Source: Adenophora triphylla var. japonica (lineage: Eukaryota; Streptophyta; Magnoliopsida; Asterales; Campanulaceae). Taken from it: 64,000 nt of DNA. Below, piece after piece: positions 44,355-55,186 of the stretch (position 1 is its first letter; every line of letters starts with the position of its first letter). The stretch is taken from contig JAFEMH010002341.1 in NCBI GenBank assembly GCA_022495995.1, positions 186,001 to 250,000 on the forward strand, in the 5' to 3' direction. The position numbers were made by a program, and so were the translations under genes. The notes beneath the pieces were generated by a model, which saw only the letters and a list, made by a program, of their open reading frames with translations, was not told where the DNA came from and did not search any database.

Positions 44355-46130
44355 TTACTTAGCAGCAGCCTCAGATGGTCCCATGGGAGTAGCATCTCCG
44401 GCATCAGTCTCTCCAGTTTTAGTTTCTCTTCCTGCCACGGTGTCTTTGGGACTGGATGTCACCTCTCTCTCATCCACTGGCTCACCTGTCAGTTTGGCTA
44501 AATGGGCATACTCCTTGTTAATATCCCAATTCTGAGATTTCCCATCTTGGAACTCCTTTATCATCTTGATCCTACTTTGAAAAACAGTCTTTGCCGCCGC
44601 AATCTTGCAGGACTCCCTTACTTCAGCAATCTCCTTAAGATGGTCACCTTCACTTTTTGCCAAGATTTCTAGAAGATCCTTCACTGTCCTCTCTTGCTCC
44701 TCTAAAGTCTTTACTTGCTTTTCCAAAGTTTTCTAGTGTGACTTCACCTTGTTCTCCAGCAAAATCCTTTCTTTCTTAGCCAAAGCTTCCTCTGACTTTG
44801 ACTTTTTCTTAAACACCTCGTGTTCTTTCACCAAATCTTCCAAATATCCCACCGCCTGTGACATAAAAAGTTAACGTTAAAGGATGTCATAGAAACTTAA
44901 GATCGGTCAAAATTTAGTTACTAAAATCTTACCCCAGCTGCAAAGCTCATACACTTCTTCTTAAACTCTCCCACGGGCATTCCTTCAAATACGTCTTCAA
45001 CATCAATCACTTCCTCTTGAATGGCCTTCCTCTTTTTCACCCTAGAGCCAATATCAGCGCTCTCCTCTATTGCATGGCTTTTCTTGGGGACCAATGGTGG
45101 CTTCATTTCTTTCTTGGGAGAAGAATCAACAAATATGGCGTCAATGTCATCAAGATCAAAGTCTGACCCCAAGATAACTGGCTTAGAAACTGAACCAATA
45201 TATGAAGAATGTCAAAAAGTAGTACGTGTTAGATCAATGAAACAGGATAAGGAGACAACATGCTTACCTATGGACATGATAACAGAGGATGATGCCTTGT
45301 TGTCCTCCCGAACGACCAAAGGTGCTTCCAACAGGTCTCTAGGTGATCTCTTGTCCAAAGGCAGGCTGAAGAATTCTTCGAGTTTTACTAAGGTATCCTC
45401 CGTCGGTGGGAAAATCTCCCCTCAATCAATATCTGCAAAAAGGTAAGAAAAATTACGATTTTCAGTCTATCTCAAAAGCAAATAAATCACAAAGTCATAA
45501 ATTGAAGTACCTCCCTTATTCCATTCTCTTGGTATTTCATCCCCTCCTTCAATAGATGCCCTATCAACAAAGAAAAATCTATTTTTCCACCCTCTATCGT
45601 TCGAAGACGTAGTGGTCATTAGGGAACTCCTACCCGACCTCTTCTTAAAAAGATACCTTTTTTGACCCAAAGGGCTGAAAATCATACAAGTAAGCTATTT
45701 CATGAAGCCCTAGGTTTAGACCGTTTTCCCTGTTAACTTTGATTACAAATGCAAAAATTCTCAAAACCATAGGCATTAATTGGGGGAAAGCGAATTGGGT
45801 CTTTTGAAAAAATTCGGAAACCAAAGAAGGGAAAGGATAACTAAACCCTAGAAGGAAGGGGTATTTGAGAAAACAAACCCATTTTTTGGAAACCAAATCA
45901 GACCTAAGGTTGACGGAGAAAGGGTAAAAGATAGCATCTTCTGGGAAGTAACATTGTTGTTTTAGCGACTCAATATGGGCGTCGCTGAACACACATGTCT
46001 CCTCGTCTGGCTTAGCAAGGAGATTCTCACACTCAAAATCCTCAAAATCGATATCTATGGGATCTTGTGGAAGCGGCGCGCTCTTGGTTTTGGAGGAACT
46101 CCTTCTAGTCCTACCCATGTTAACAAGCAA
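44355..46130 (-). pseudogene. antisense four-exon gene of the Tat element (Transposase_28-like), broken
   Basis: Exons on the minus strand by GT-AG sites: 46130-45511, 45432-45268, 45179-44933, 44855-44355. Exon 1 has a basic start (GRTRRSSSKTKS), then LVSEFFQKTQFAFPQLMP and FAFVIKVNRENGL, and in a shifted frame RGWKNRFFFVD. This is the pattern I know as 'putative gypsy type transposon' (Transposase_28). Exon 3 is acidic with an IGSRVKKRKA basic patch. Exon 4 is a long coiled coil (LEDLVKEHEVFKKKSKSEE … LEEQERTVKDLLEIL). Damage: one-base shift near 45655-45690, a stop in exon 2 at a probable Trp codon, and TAG at 44733-44735. Antisense genes of this type are known in Tat elements; their function is not. 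Confidence 0.75.
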
Positions 46131-46290
46131 ATAAGAAAAGAAAACAATGGAGTCAAGGAAAGGAAGAAGGAGCGGAGAGTTTACCTTATAGAGAACGCCG
46201 TTGTTGGTCCCAAAGGTGGCAACAAGGGTGAAAATACAGCTAGAGGGGGGGTGAAAAGCTGTTACAAGTTTTTCGCCCTCTTTTAAAAAC
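46131..46290 (-). promoter_or_regulatory. probable promoter/leader of the antisense gene
   Basis: A minus-strand TCTATAAGGT (about 46184-46193) could serve as the TATA box, 55-60 bp before ATG 46130. CACCCCCCCTCTAGC (46240-46254) lies further upstream and could equally be the polypurine tract of the sense element. Confidence 0.4.
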
Positions 46291-47592
46291 TAAACCTCTA
46301 AGCTTACAAAACTGCTTGCAGTTGATAATAGATTGCAAGTAGAGATGTAAAATGCACAGCAGAATAATAGAGATACAAAGCGGTTTTGAAGAGGCGGTTT
46401 GTAAAGCGGTTTGATGGTGCGGTTTTGGTAAGTGCAGTTTACAAACAAGTGTAGTTTTGACAATGTTAACTCCAAACGCAATTCTTAATAATGGATAACT
46501 ATAAATAAGATCAAACAGAGATAGACGATGGTTAGTCTTGGATTTTCTAAGAGTTAGATTTTATATTGAGTATGAGAGAGATTACAAGTTACAATGTATT
46601 CAAACTCAGATCTAAAATCTATTTTATGAAGATCAAATCCTAGACTATAACCAGTGTATCTCAAATGACTAATCTATGTGATTAAACAAGTGAGGTGTGT
46701 GTGTGAGAACAAGATAAAGGCTCATTAAATCTTTGAGATGGGGAGCACAATGATTCTTGATGTGTATAAGGCTTGATTTCTGGGTTGGGATAGTATTTCT
46801 TGAAGATGAAGATGAAGATTCAAAGAGTTGAATAATTTATGGGCAGAGCTTCAGCTTCTTATGAACACAGCACTTTCAATTTTCTCAAGCAATCTTCAAA
46901 TGGTGAATATTAGGGGTATTTATACCCAAGCACCCAGGAACTAGCCGTTGGACACAGCTGTTGTAAGGACAGTACTTGATGCTTTCCCACTGGTCCACAA
47001 TATCCACTTTTGTCCTTTGGTACAGCAGCTGCAGATAAAGCTGATCAGGCTTCAGCTGCAAGCAAGGTGGTTAGGACATCTGTCACCTTTTCATGATCCT
47101 TACAAATCTTCTCTGACATTGAATCACGTGACAAGATTTAGTGGTTGACTTTTGATATTGCTGACGTGGATTCCAATGGTAAAAAGTGGTTCACTTCAAG
47201 TCTTCAATCATTGGATGCGGTCTGGTGTGGAGCGGTTGAATAGATGCGGTTTCACCAGGAGGTTGCAAAGTGTAGTTGAGATATTTGAACTGCACTAGTG
47301 CGGTTCACCAAGTGGTTGTATTGCAGTTGTTTAAATGGTAGTTTCAACAAAGGATTTCCACAATGCGGTTTGCAAGTGCGGTTGGAAACTTTTGAACTGC
47401 AACCTCATATCTAATGAATCTTGTGCCAGTCTTCAAGCCTAAATTTAACCTATTCTATAAAATGGACTTAGCTAAAAAATTGAAGTCTAAGCTTCATTAC
47501 ATAGGGTCCTAAAGTCCTTAAAATAGACAGGAGGTTATGGTATCAATCAAATCTAATCAAAAATAGGAGAGTTAAAATATGCATACCCAACA
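46291..47592 (-). repeat. 3' LTR of the Sirevirus-like element
   Basis: It starts (minus) TGTTGGGTATGC at 47592 directly after the polypurine tract. It has TATA GGGTATAAATACCCC at 46913-46927. The outer end is not defined because the partner LTR is absent; I place it where Tat sequence stops. The LTR contains nine GCGGTT words on the plus strand. Confidence 0.65.
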
Positions 47593-47606
47593 ATCTCCCC
47601 CTATTT

Positions 47607-48379
47607 GATTGATGTCATTACCTACTATAACTAAAGCAAACATTGTACTTGGTAAAAATATGTCCATAAGAATTAACATGGTAATTCATGTCCCAAGTCA
47701 ATGCACACACTTAGCTTAAGCTATAGATTTCTATACTATTGAAAGATAAAAACTTACAATATGGAAAGTATAGAAATGCATTCAGTGCACTTGAAAGGAT
47801 ATGAGTTTAAGATTAAAGTGCGACTTAAACTGAATGTTTAACCTTCATTTCAAAAATATGATTTTAAGTTAGAAAATATTTGAATGAGGTTATAAACCAT
47901 AAGCGGTTTCATTATTTTACAAACAAGCAGTTTGATATGAACAAAGTTTTGGAACCATGATGTAATTTCCATTAATTCCTTAAGTAGTTACAGATACAAG
48001 GAATGAAAGAAAATTACAGGGTTACAAAAAAAACAAAAGAAGTTGGAAAAAAGAAATACATGAAGTGCAGTCCAATAAATCATAAAGAGTTCAGCAAAAG
48101 AAAGAAGGAAATTACTATGAAGAGCGGTTCTAATGATGACGCGGTTGGTGTTGATGATGCGGTCGCTGGGAGGACTGATGGCGCGGTTGAGTAACTTCTT
48201 GATTTGGCACTGAAGGTCCTGAGGGTCTAAATGCTGAGCTTTCACCACAAAGGGTTCTTCTTAAAGTTCTGACCTCTTCAGCTTGTCTTCCAATGGTTGT
48301 CTCAACTGCTTTGAGTGCGGTCACGGATTGAACAGCGGTTGAATTAACAGCATCAACAGATCTGGTGTTGGCAGCAACA
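47607..48379 (-). other. 3' untranslated region of the Sirevirus-like element
   Basis: This is non-coding sequence between the third ORF and the polypurine tract. It is AT-rich, with GCGGTT words at 47904, 48124, 48139, 48182 and 48333. Plus-strand short frames here are not convincing. Confidence 0.6.
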
Positions 48380-51340
48380 CTCTACTTGATTTCTTCAGAA
48401 TAGAGTTCAATAGAGGAGTTAAGAGTGTTGTAGAAAGTGTGAATCTCCCCCTGAATAAATGCGGTCTGGTTGGAGATGACTTCTTTCATGGGCTCCAGAT
48501 CAACAGACACATTCAAGGAGGTTCTCAATTCCTTGGTTGAATTATCTAGCTTCAAGTTAAATCTAGCCTTAGGGTTCTCAAACCTAAAACTAATATCATC
48601 GTCAAAGGTTTTGATTTTATCCTTGAGACTGTCTCCCACAATGTTCAGTTCAACATTGATTCTATCTTTGAGGGAGTCCAGCTCAGATAGGATCTTGAGT
48701 TCCAAGGCTTCAAGGGCGATTTGGATTGGGCCAGTTGAGGTTGAAGCTTGTTGTTGTGGTTGAGAATCAGAAATGGTTTTCATGAAAGTTTCAAGGGCAG
48801 TATTGGTGGAGGTGACAAAAGCATCTGATAACTGAGTGAGCATTTCATGAGTTGAGATTTTGAAACTGCATCACCCAGTACTTTAAGAACTCCATTGGCC
48901 AGATCTTGCTTAAATCCTTGGAAGCATGATTCAGCTGCGGTTTTAACAGCTTCAGCAGTTTAATTTGTGGAACCTCTCTCCCCCTTAATGGCATCAATAA
49001 ATTGGGCCTTTAAGATTGCCATTTCAGTGGTTTGAGAGTCTACTTTGGAATGCAGGAATGGTTGGAGGCTTCAAGAGATGAGTTGGAGGCAGCCAAGGCA
49101 AGGTTGGATTCTGTAAGTTTTAGCATGTGGCCTTGGTTAACTATAAGTTGGGATTGGATGAGTTGAAGGGTGGAAAGTATTTGGCAATAGTCAGAAGGAG
49201 GTGCAGTTGAAGTGTAAGGAATTTGGGTAAAGGAAGGAAGCAGTTGAGATTCAGTGGCAGGAACGGTTTGAGGTAGAGGGGTTAGAAGGGTTTGGAATAT
49301 GCGGCTAGCTGGGACTGTGTATGGTGAAGCGGTTGAGGGAGGAATGGGAAGTGTTTGAGGTAAGGTAGTAGGTGCAGTTGAAATAGGGGCAGTTGTAGGA
49401 GGAGGTGGAATATTGGTGGTTGGAATGTCTGAGGTGGTTGAGTTTGAGTTAGAGGAGGAACTGGTTTGAGAATCATGAAGTTCAAGAGATGGGGTATTTT
49501 GTTGAAGGGGGGAATTGGCAGGAGTAGGAGATTTGGGAGGAGGAGTATGGGCGCGGTCAGGAGAAGGGGTTGGAGTGCAGTTGCTATTTGAAATAGAAAC
49601 AGCAGGGGTGCGGTTAGATAGAGGTGGAGTTTGAGCGCGGTTGGAGTGAGGAGGTGATTGAGAGCGGTTTGGAAGTTGAGGAGATTGGGAGCGGTTGGAA
49701 TTTTGAGGTGAGGGAGTTGGGGTTCTGTTTTGGGTAGAAATGGAAACAGCTTGGCCAACTGATAGTCTTGAGGTCCATTGGGAGAAGGCAGGAATGGGAA
49801 TGGAGTCATTTATGGAGGAGGAATGGGAGTGAGAGTTGGAAGGAGAATGAGATGGTGATTGTGAAGGGGAAGGGGATGGAGATAGAGAAGGAGAAGGTTA
49901 TTGGGCCTCACATTTAGAAAACGTTTGGGCCCTTTGGTTGGGGTCTTTTTCTTGGCTATGTGTTTGACTTTTTTGCCTTAGGAATCCCCCCTGAGTGGTT
50001 GCAGTTCTAAGCGGTTGAGAGGGAGAAGGCGATCTAGGTGAGGGGGATTTGGCTGGGGAGGAGTGATGAGATTGGATAGGGGATTGAGGTGGTGTTTGGA
50101 TAAGGGTTAGGGTTGGAGGTGGTTGAGATATAGGCGGTTGGGTTTCTTGTTGCGGTTGTAAGGGAGGCGGTTGGGTTTCAGCTTCCTTGGATTTACCATG
50201 TGCAGCTTTTTTCTCAGCTGCCTCCTGCTCAATCCTGGCAATCTCAGCCTTGTAGAAGGCGGCTAGATCCTCATCAGAAAGCTTTGCCAAATCAGCCTGA
50301 GTTTGCTTGGCCTTCTTGGCTCTTGCAACCAAGGGAGGAATGGTTCCATCTTCTTCTTCATCAACAAGGGAAAATTTCTCTTTGCCTTTCTTGCTTGCTC
50401 CAGCACCAGCTGCAACATGCGGTTGTACTGGCGCGGTTCTTGTTTTCTTAGGAAGCGGTTCATCAACAACTTTCCTCTTCCTTGAAACCTTCCTCATAGC
50501 CTTGCCCAGACCCTGAACTGCGGTCTCAGGGGTCATCTCAACATAATGCTCTTTGGGCTGGTGGGTAACAACATCATAAAGGGCCTTGTAATCATCATTG
50601 CCAAAGGAGAATCTGAAGTTGTGGCAAGCTTTAAGTCCAAAAGATTCTTCATTTCCCCAATGAACAGATATCTCTGGAGTAGTGGTTCTCAAGTCCTCCA
50701 AGTGTTGGTAGTTAGCAAAACTGGCGGTCAGCACTCTGCAGAATGGTTTCTATCAGATGTCTTGATCCTTAATTTTTAACTGATATGTATATATGCTGTT
50801 TGCAAGCTCTCTAATCAGGATCCTTGGCCAATTGAGCTTGATTCCATTGTAGATGGCACAGCAATACATCCACTGCTGGGAAGTGAAGTTGTTCTGGTTT
50901 CCAGTCTTACCACACACAGACTTCCCTACCAGGTAACAGAGATGGCTCATTAATTCTCCAAAGGCTCTCCTGGCTTCTTCTTGTAATACCTAGATAGTGA
51001 AGTTACATCTCCAGTCAGTGTGGAGCAAGTAGCATCCATAACCTCTTGACTGACTTCCAAGGGAGCACCAGATACATCGAATTCATAAGTGCTTCTGATG
51101 TCCAAGTAATCAACAGTCACTTCAAAACCTTCAACTGCTCCAACCAAGCAGTTGATCTTCTTTTCAGTTGAAAGCTCTCTTTCTCCACGCTTTGCGGTTG
51201 CGTAGAATTGATCAACAAAGAGTGGAATGGTGTAGGTCTGCTTCTTGTTTAATAAGGGAAGGATTCCAGAAGCATCCATCTTTCTGGTCATTTCTCTGCC
51301 TAGAGCATCTGACTTCAGCTCTGGCTCATTGATTTCCCAG
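48380..51340 (-). pseudogene. third ORF (env-like position) of the Sirevirus-like element, broken
   Basis: Minus-strand frames in order: 51291-50950 (FVDQFYATAKRGERELST, VTVDYLDIRSTYEFD), 50950-50753 (QQWMYCCAIYNGIKLNWPRIL), then 50734-49898. The last has a basic patch VSRKRKVVDEPLPKKTRT, a coiled-coil-like ALA/E-rich part (AAFYKAEIARIEQEAAEKK) and a Pro/Gln/Ser-rich tail. It is followed by Leu/Pro-rich 49809-49282 and a coiled-coil segment 48843-48382 (ALELKILSELDSLKDRIN). The frames are separated by stops or shifts. I see no signal peptide or membrane helix, so 'env' describes only its position. The first part resembles plant transposon proteins of the LNWPRIL/IYxYQLK type. No function is claimed. 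Confidence 0.6.
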
Positions 51341-52872
51341 CCTGGAAGGAAGTATTGAGAATTCTACAAAAGAAAACACTCAAGTTAGATCTATTATTAG
51401 ATTCACAGTTTACAAGTGGTTTGAGCATCTATGCGGTTGGCAATAGTGCGGTTTTGAAAAAAATGAAGATTTTCAAACCTCAAGGAAACTGTGAATACAA
51501 GGAAGGGAAACAAGTGAGAAAATACAAAAATATAGTTACTTAGTACGTGGCCTTGTAATCCAAAGTTATCCCACACATGCAAGCAGTGTTTTGGAGGGGA
51601 AGGTTATGGTTTCCAGCCTATATACTTAGTAATACTTAAGTAGATTCAAGCATGCAATTTCAAAAGATAGACATGTGGTTTTCAACATGCGGTTACAATT
51701 AATAAGAGCATGCGGTTGAAACATAAGTTATAAGCAGTTACAAATATGCGGTTTCAAACACTAAGCATGTGGTTGAAAGTAAAGCGGTTCAAACATGCAA
51801 ATCAAAATCCAAAATTTCCAAAAAATTTCTAAGTATGAAAAACAAGATTGAAAATCAAGGAAACCCAAAACATGAGAAATTTTTGAGAATGAAGATGAAC
51901 AGTCACATGAATGCATGAAGAACACGAAGAACACCAAGAACAGAGATTCAATAAATGTTAACCAAAATCAATAAATAATATGTCAAAATGATCACATTGA
52001 GCAGTAGATTAACAATATAACAATAAAAATTTCTACTTTGCTCAGAATTAATATGAAAACGCAAAAACACAGAAGTGGGTTTTCGAAAATGAAAACATAA
52101 AAATCCAAAATCAGTTCCCAAATCAAGTGTTGAACATGAAATAAAGTTCATAAACAGAATCATAAGCATAATCCGAACAAAACCCAACAATTTTCATACA
52201 AAATGATCAACAAACAAAGCATATATGAGCAAAAATTAGTTAATGAATTTGAAACCTTGAATGTTCATCAATGGCTGATTATACAAGTATGATTTGCAGA
52301 AATGTTAGAAGAATAGGGTTAAGAAAACATATCATATCAAAGAAGGGTTTCTTTGGGGCCATTGAAGTTTTGAAAGTTAAAGGCTTTTACGAAAGATTAA
52401 GAGAGAGAGAAGAAGAGTTTGGTAGAAAACTGACAAGAAAGGTACGAATGCCAGAGAAGATAGAGTAGGAAGAGTCAAATGATTTCTAGAATTAGGTATT
52501 TATAGGGTGAAGGGACACAAGTGATGAATGCTTTACTATCACTTAAGTGTTCCATCACTGCTCTTGCACCCTTTCATCTTCAAATGACGGCTGACAAGAG
52601 GGTTTAAATGCAGAATGTTCCCTTTTGCATTAAATGCCATTAAATGCATTTAAATTTTGAAATAACGTGGGAAGACATAATATACTTTAAGTTGAAACGC
52701 GGTTGAGATCCATGCGGTCAGGTTGCAGCGAGCGGTTTGGATATGGGCGGTTGGCTGCAAGCAGTTGACTACATGCGGTTTGATATGCGGTTCAACATAG
52801 GTGAGGTTTGAATCCTCAACAGGAAATACAACCTATACTCAACACACAAGTTAGCAAATAAAAGGAATGGAA
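51341..52872. other. spacer between third ORF and pol of the Sirevirus-like element
   Basis: AT-rich, no coding domain. GCGGTT words at about 51432, 51449, 51691, 51711, 51747, 51784 and a cluster at 52699-52793. The last GCGGTT lies just before pol. The 65-codon plus-strand frame at 52271 is not recognisable. Confidence 0.6.
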
Positions 52873-54577
52873 TCATTTAAGTTCAATCATACCCATTTCT
52901 CCTCTGAGAAAAGAAAACCTCTTGGAGTCCAGAGCCTTGGTGAGGATATCAGCAATCTGGTTGTCTGTCCCCACATACTCTAAATGGATATTCCTCTTCT
53001 ACACATGATCTTTGAGGAAATGATACTTGATATCTATATGCTTGGTCTTGGAATGCATGACAGGGTTGTTGGAGACTGAAATTATTGAAGTGTTGTCACA
53101 CATGATAGGGCAATTTCCTTCTTCAATTCCATAGTCCACTAACTGCTGCTTCATCCAAAGGATTTGACAGCAACAACTTCCAGCAGAAATTTACTCAGCC
53201 TCTATGGTTGACACTGAAACTGATGCTTGCTTCTTGCTGGCCCAAGCAACTAGTCTATTTCCGAGGAAATAACAAGTACCACTAGTGTTTTTCCTATCAA
53301 TAGTACAAGCTGCATAATCTGCATTTGAATAACCTACGAGATAAAAATTCGAATCTTTGGAATACCAAAGTCCACGGTTAGTGGTTCCAGATAAATAGCG
53401 GATTATACGCTTGACTGCAATCAAGTGTGCTTCTCTAGGATCTGCTTGATAGCGTGCACATACACAGACACTAAACATAATATCAGGCCTACTAGCAGTT
53501 AAGTAAAGTAATGAGCCGATCATACCTCGATGCAAAGTTTGATCAACCTTCTTACCTTTTAGATCTTTATCTAGCTTATTGCCGGTGGCCATTGGAGTAT
53601 CATATGCTTTAGCATTTTCTAATCCAATCTTCTTTATCAACTCCTTGGTGTATTTGGCTTGGCTGAGGAAAATACCTTCTTTGCATTGCTTGATTTGAAG
53701 CCCTAGGAAGAATGTTAATTCTCCCATCATGCTCATCTCAAACTTGCTTTTCATTAGCTTCTCGAAATGCTTACAAAGTAACTCATTAGTAGAACCAAAA
53801 ATAATATCATCTACATATATTTGAACAAGTAAAGTATGCTCATTATATTTGGCAATAAAAAGAGTTGTATCGATTTTACCGCGTATAAATCCCTTTTCTA
53901 GTAAAAATTTAGAAAGAGTCTCATACCATGCCCTTGGAGCTTGCTTAAGTCCATACAAAGCTTTCTGGAGTTTGTAGACATGATTGGGAAATTTGGAGTC
54001 TTCAAATCCAGGTGGTTGGGCAACATACACGATTTCTTGCAGTTCACCGTTAAGGAAAGCACTCTTCACGTCCATTTGATATAACTTGAAATGCTTGAAA
54101 GAGGCGTAGGCTAAGAAGATCCTAATAGCTTCCAATCTTGAAACTGGAGCAAAGGTTTCATCATAATCAATTCCTTCTTCTTGCCTATATCCTTGTGCAA
54201 CCAACCTTGCTTTATTCCTAGTGATGCTTCCATTCTCGTCCATCTTATTCCTAAACACCCACTTAGTTCCTATCACTCCTTGATCCTAAGGTCTAGGCAC
54301 CAATGTCCAGACCTTGCATCTTTCAAACTGGTTGAGTTCTTCTTGCTTAGCAATGACCCAACTAGAATCTTGGAGTGCTTCATCAATCTTCTTGGGTTCA
54401 ACTTGAGATAATAAGGAAGTATGCTCATCATAGTTTGATCTCCTTGTTTGAACACCGGAAAACAGATCACCAATCACATTAGAGAGAGGGTGACTGCTGA
54501 CTTCACGAACCTCCGGGGGTAAGTCTGGTTGGACTGAGGTTTGCTGAAGATCTTCAATAGAAACATCATTAGATCCT
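52873..54577 (-). pseudogene. pol: copia reverse transcriptase and RNase H, Sirevirus-like
   Basis: Minus strand: linker with KKIDEALQDSSWVIAKQEEL, then a stop near 54285, then a 361-residue open frame (54276-53191). RT motifs: [50 protein letters not shown], and catalytic [12 protein letters not shown]. RNase H follows from about 53350 ([20 protein letters not shown]), continues through a stop near 53190 (STIEAE then stop), and closes at 52880-53150 (MCDNTSIISVSNNPVMH, HIDIKYHFLKD, DNQIADILTKAL). The N-terminal end is cut where the 50-bp tandem array begins. Confidence 0.95.
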
Positions 54578-55027
54578 GAATAGTGACGTACGCTCAAGTT
54601 TCTCTCAACTTAAGCTACCTCTATCCCGAATAGTGACGTACGCTCAAGTTTCTCTCAACTTAAGCTACCTCTATCCCGAATAGTGACGTACGCTCAAGTT
54701 TCTCTCAACTTAAGCTACCTCTATCCCGAATAGTGACGTACGCTCAAGTTTCTCTCAACTTAAGCTACCTCTATCCCGAATAGTGACGTACGCTCAAGTT
54801 TCTCTCAACTTAAGCTACCTCTATCTCGAATAGTGACGTACGCTCAAGTTTCTCTCAACTTAAGCTACCTCTATCCCGAATAGTGACGTACGCTCAAGTT
54901 TCTCTCAACTTAAGCTACCTCTATCCCGAATAGTGACGTACGCTCAAGTTTCTCTCAACTTAAGCTACCTCTATCCCGAATAGTGACGTACGCTCAAGTT
55001 TCTCTCAACTTAAGCTACCTCTATCTT
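54578..55027 (+). repeat. 50-bp tandem array, nine near-identical units
   Basis: Units start at 54578, 54628 … 54978. Each reads GAATAGTGACGTACGCTCAA, then GTTTCTCTCAACTTAAGCTA and a CCTCTATCCC end. By eye the only variation is TCTCG for TCCCG at about 54824. A diverged tenth unit (ATAGTGACGTAAGCTCTAG) follows at 55032. TGACGTACG includes a CRE/bZIP-like TGACGT core in every unit. Confidence 0.98.
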
Positions 55028-55056
55028 CTCGATAGTGACGTAAGCTCTAGTTTCCT

Positions 55057-55139
55057 CAGGTGACAACCTCCATTAATTGTCAATCAGGTGACAACTTCCA
55101 TTAATTGTCAATCAGGTGACATCCTCCATTAATTGTCAA
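55057..55139 (+). repeat. 28-bp tandem repeat, three units
   Basis: CAGGTGACAACCTCCATTAA plus TTGTCAAT, at 55057, 55085 and 55113, with one or two differences. Each unit has the inverted pair GGTGACAA / TTGTCA. Confidence 0.93.
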
Positions 55140-55186
55140 ACCCTCGAGGATCCTAGACATCGTTCCTACCTATCTAGTGATGCTCG

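Larger units (their letters stand above)
37286..46290 (+). mobile_element. Tat-lineage Ty3/gypsy element with antisense gene, 3' LTR missing
   Basis: It consists of a 5' LTR ending before the primer site at 37829, a single-frame gag-protease-RT-RNase H-integrase (37892-43517), a spacer, and a four-exon gene on the opposite strand (44355-46130). Two RNase H domains and an antisense Transposase_28-like gene are typical of Tat elements. A GCTAGAGGGGGGG tract at 46240-46252 could be the polypurine tract, but I find no LTR repeat of 37286-37826 after it. The right part seems to have been replaced by the Sirevirus-like LTR. Confidence 0.85.
46291..54577 (-). mobile_element. Sirevirus-like Ty1/copia element, 5' part missing
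   Basis: Minus-strand order: pol (RT-RNase H, 54577-52873), spacer, third ORF region (51340-48380), polypurine tract AAATAGGGGGAGAT (47593-47606), 3' LTR (47592 to about 46291). An extra ORF between pol and LTR, a GGGGGAGAT polypurine tract and the RT sequence style are typical of Sireviruses. The 5' half (LTR, gag, protease, integrase) is lost at about 54577. GCGGTT is hugely over-represented from the LTR to the pol end (see findings). Confidence 0.8.

Noticed and set aside
49282..49809. 175-codon Leu/Pro-rich minus-strand frame
   Set aside because: Low-complexity sequence within the third-ORF region. It may be an out-of-frame reading of a Pro/Gln-rich tail, so I did not list it as a separate gene.
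54578..55139. CRISPR-like appearance of regularly spaced repeats
   Set aside because: Units are contiguous tandem repeats without unique spacers, in plant retrotransposon DNA; not CRISPR.
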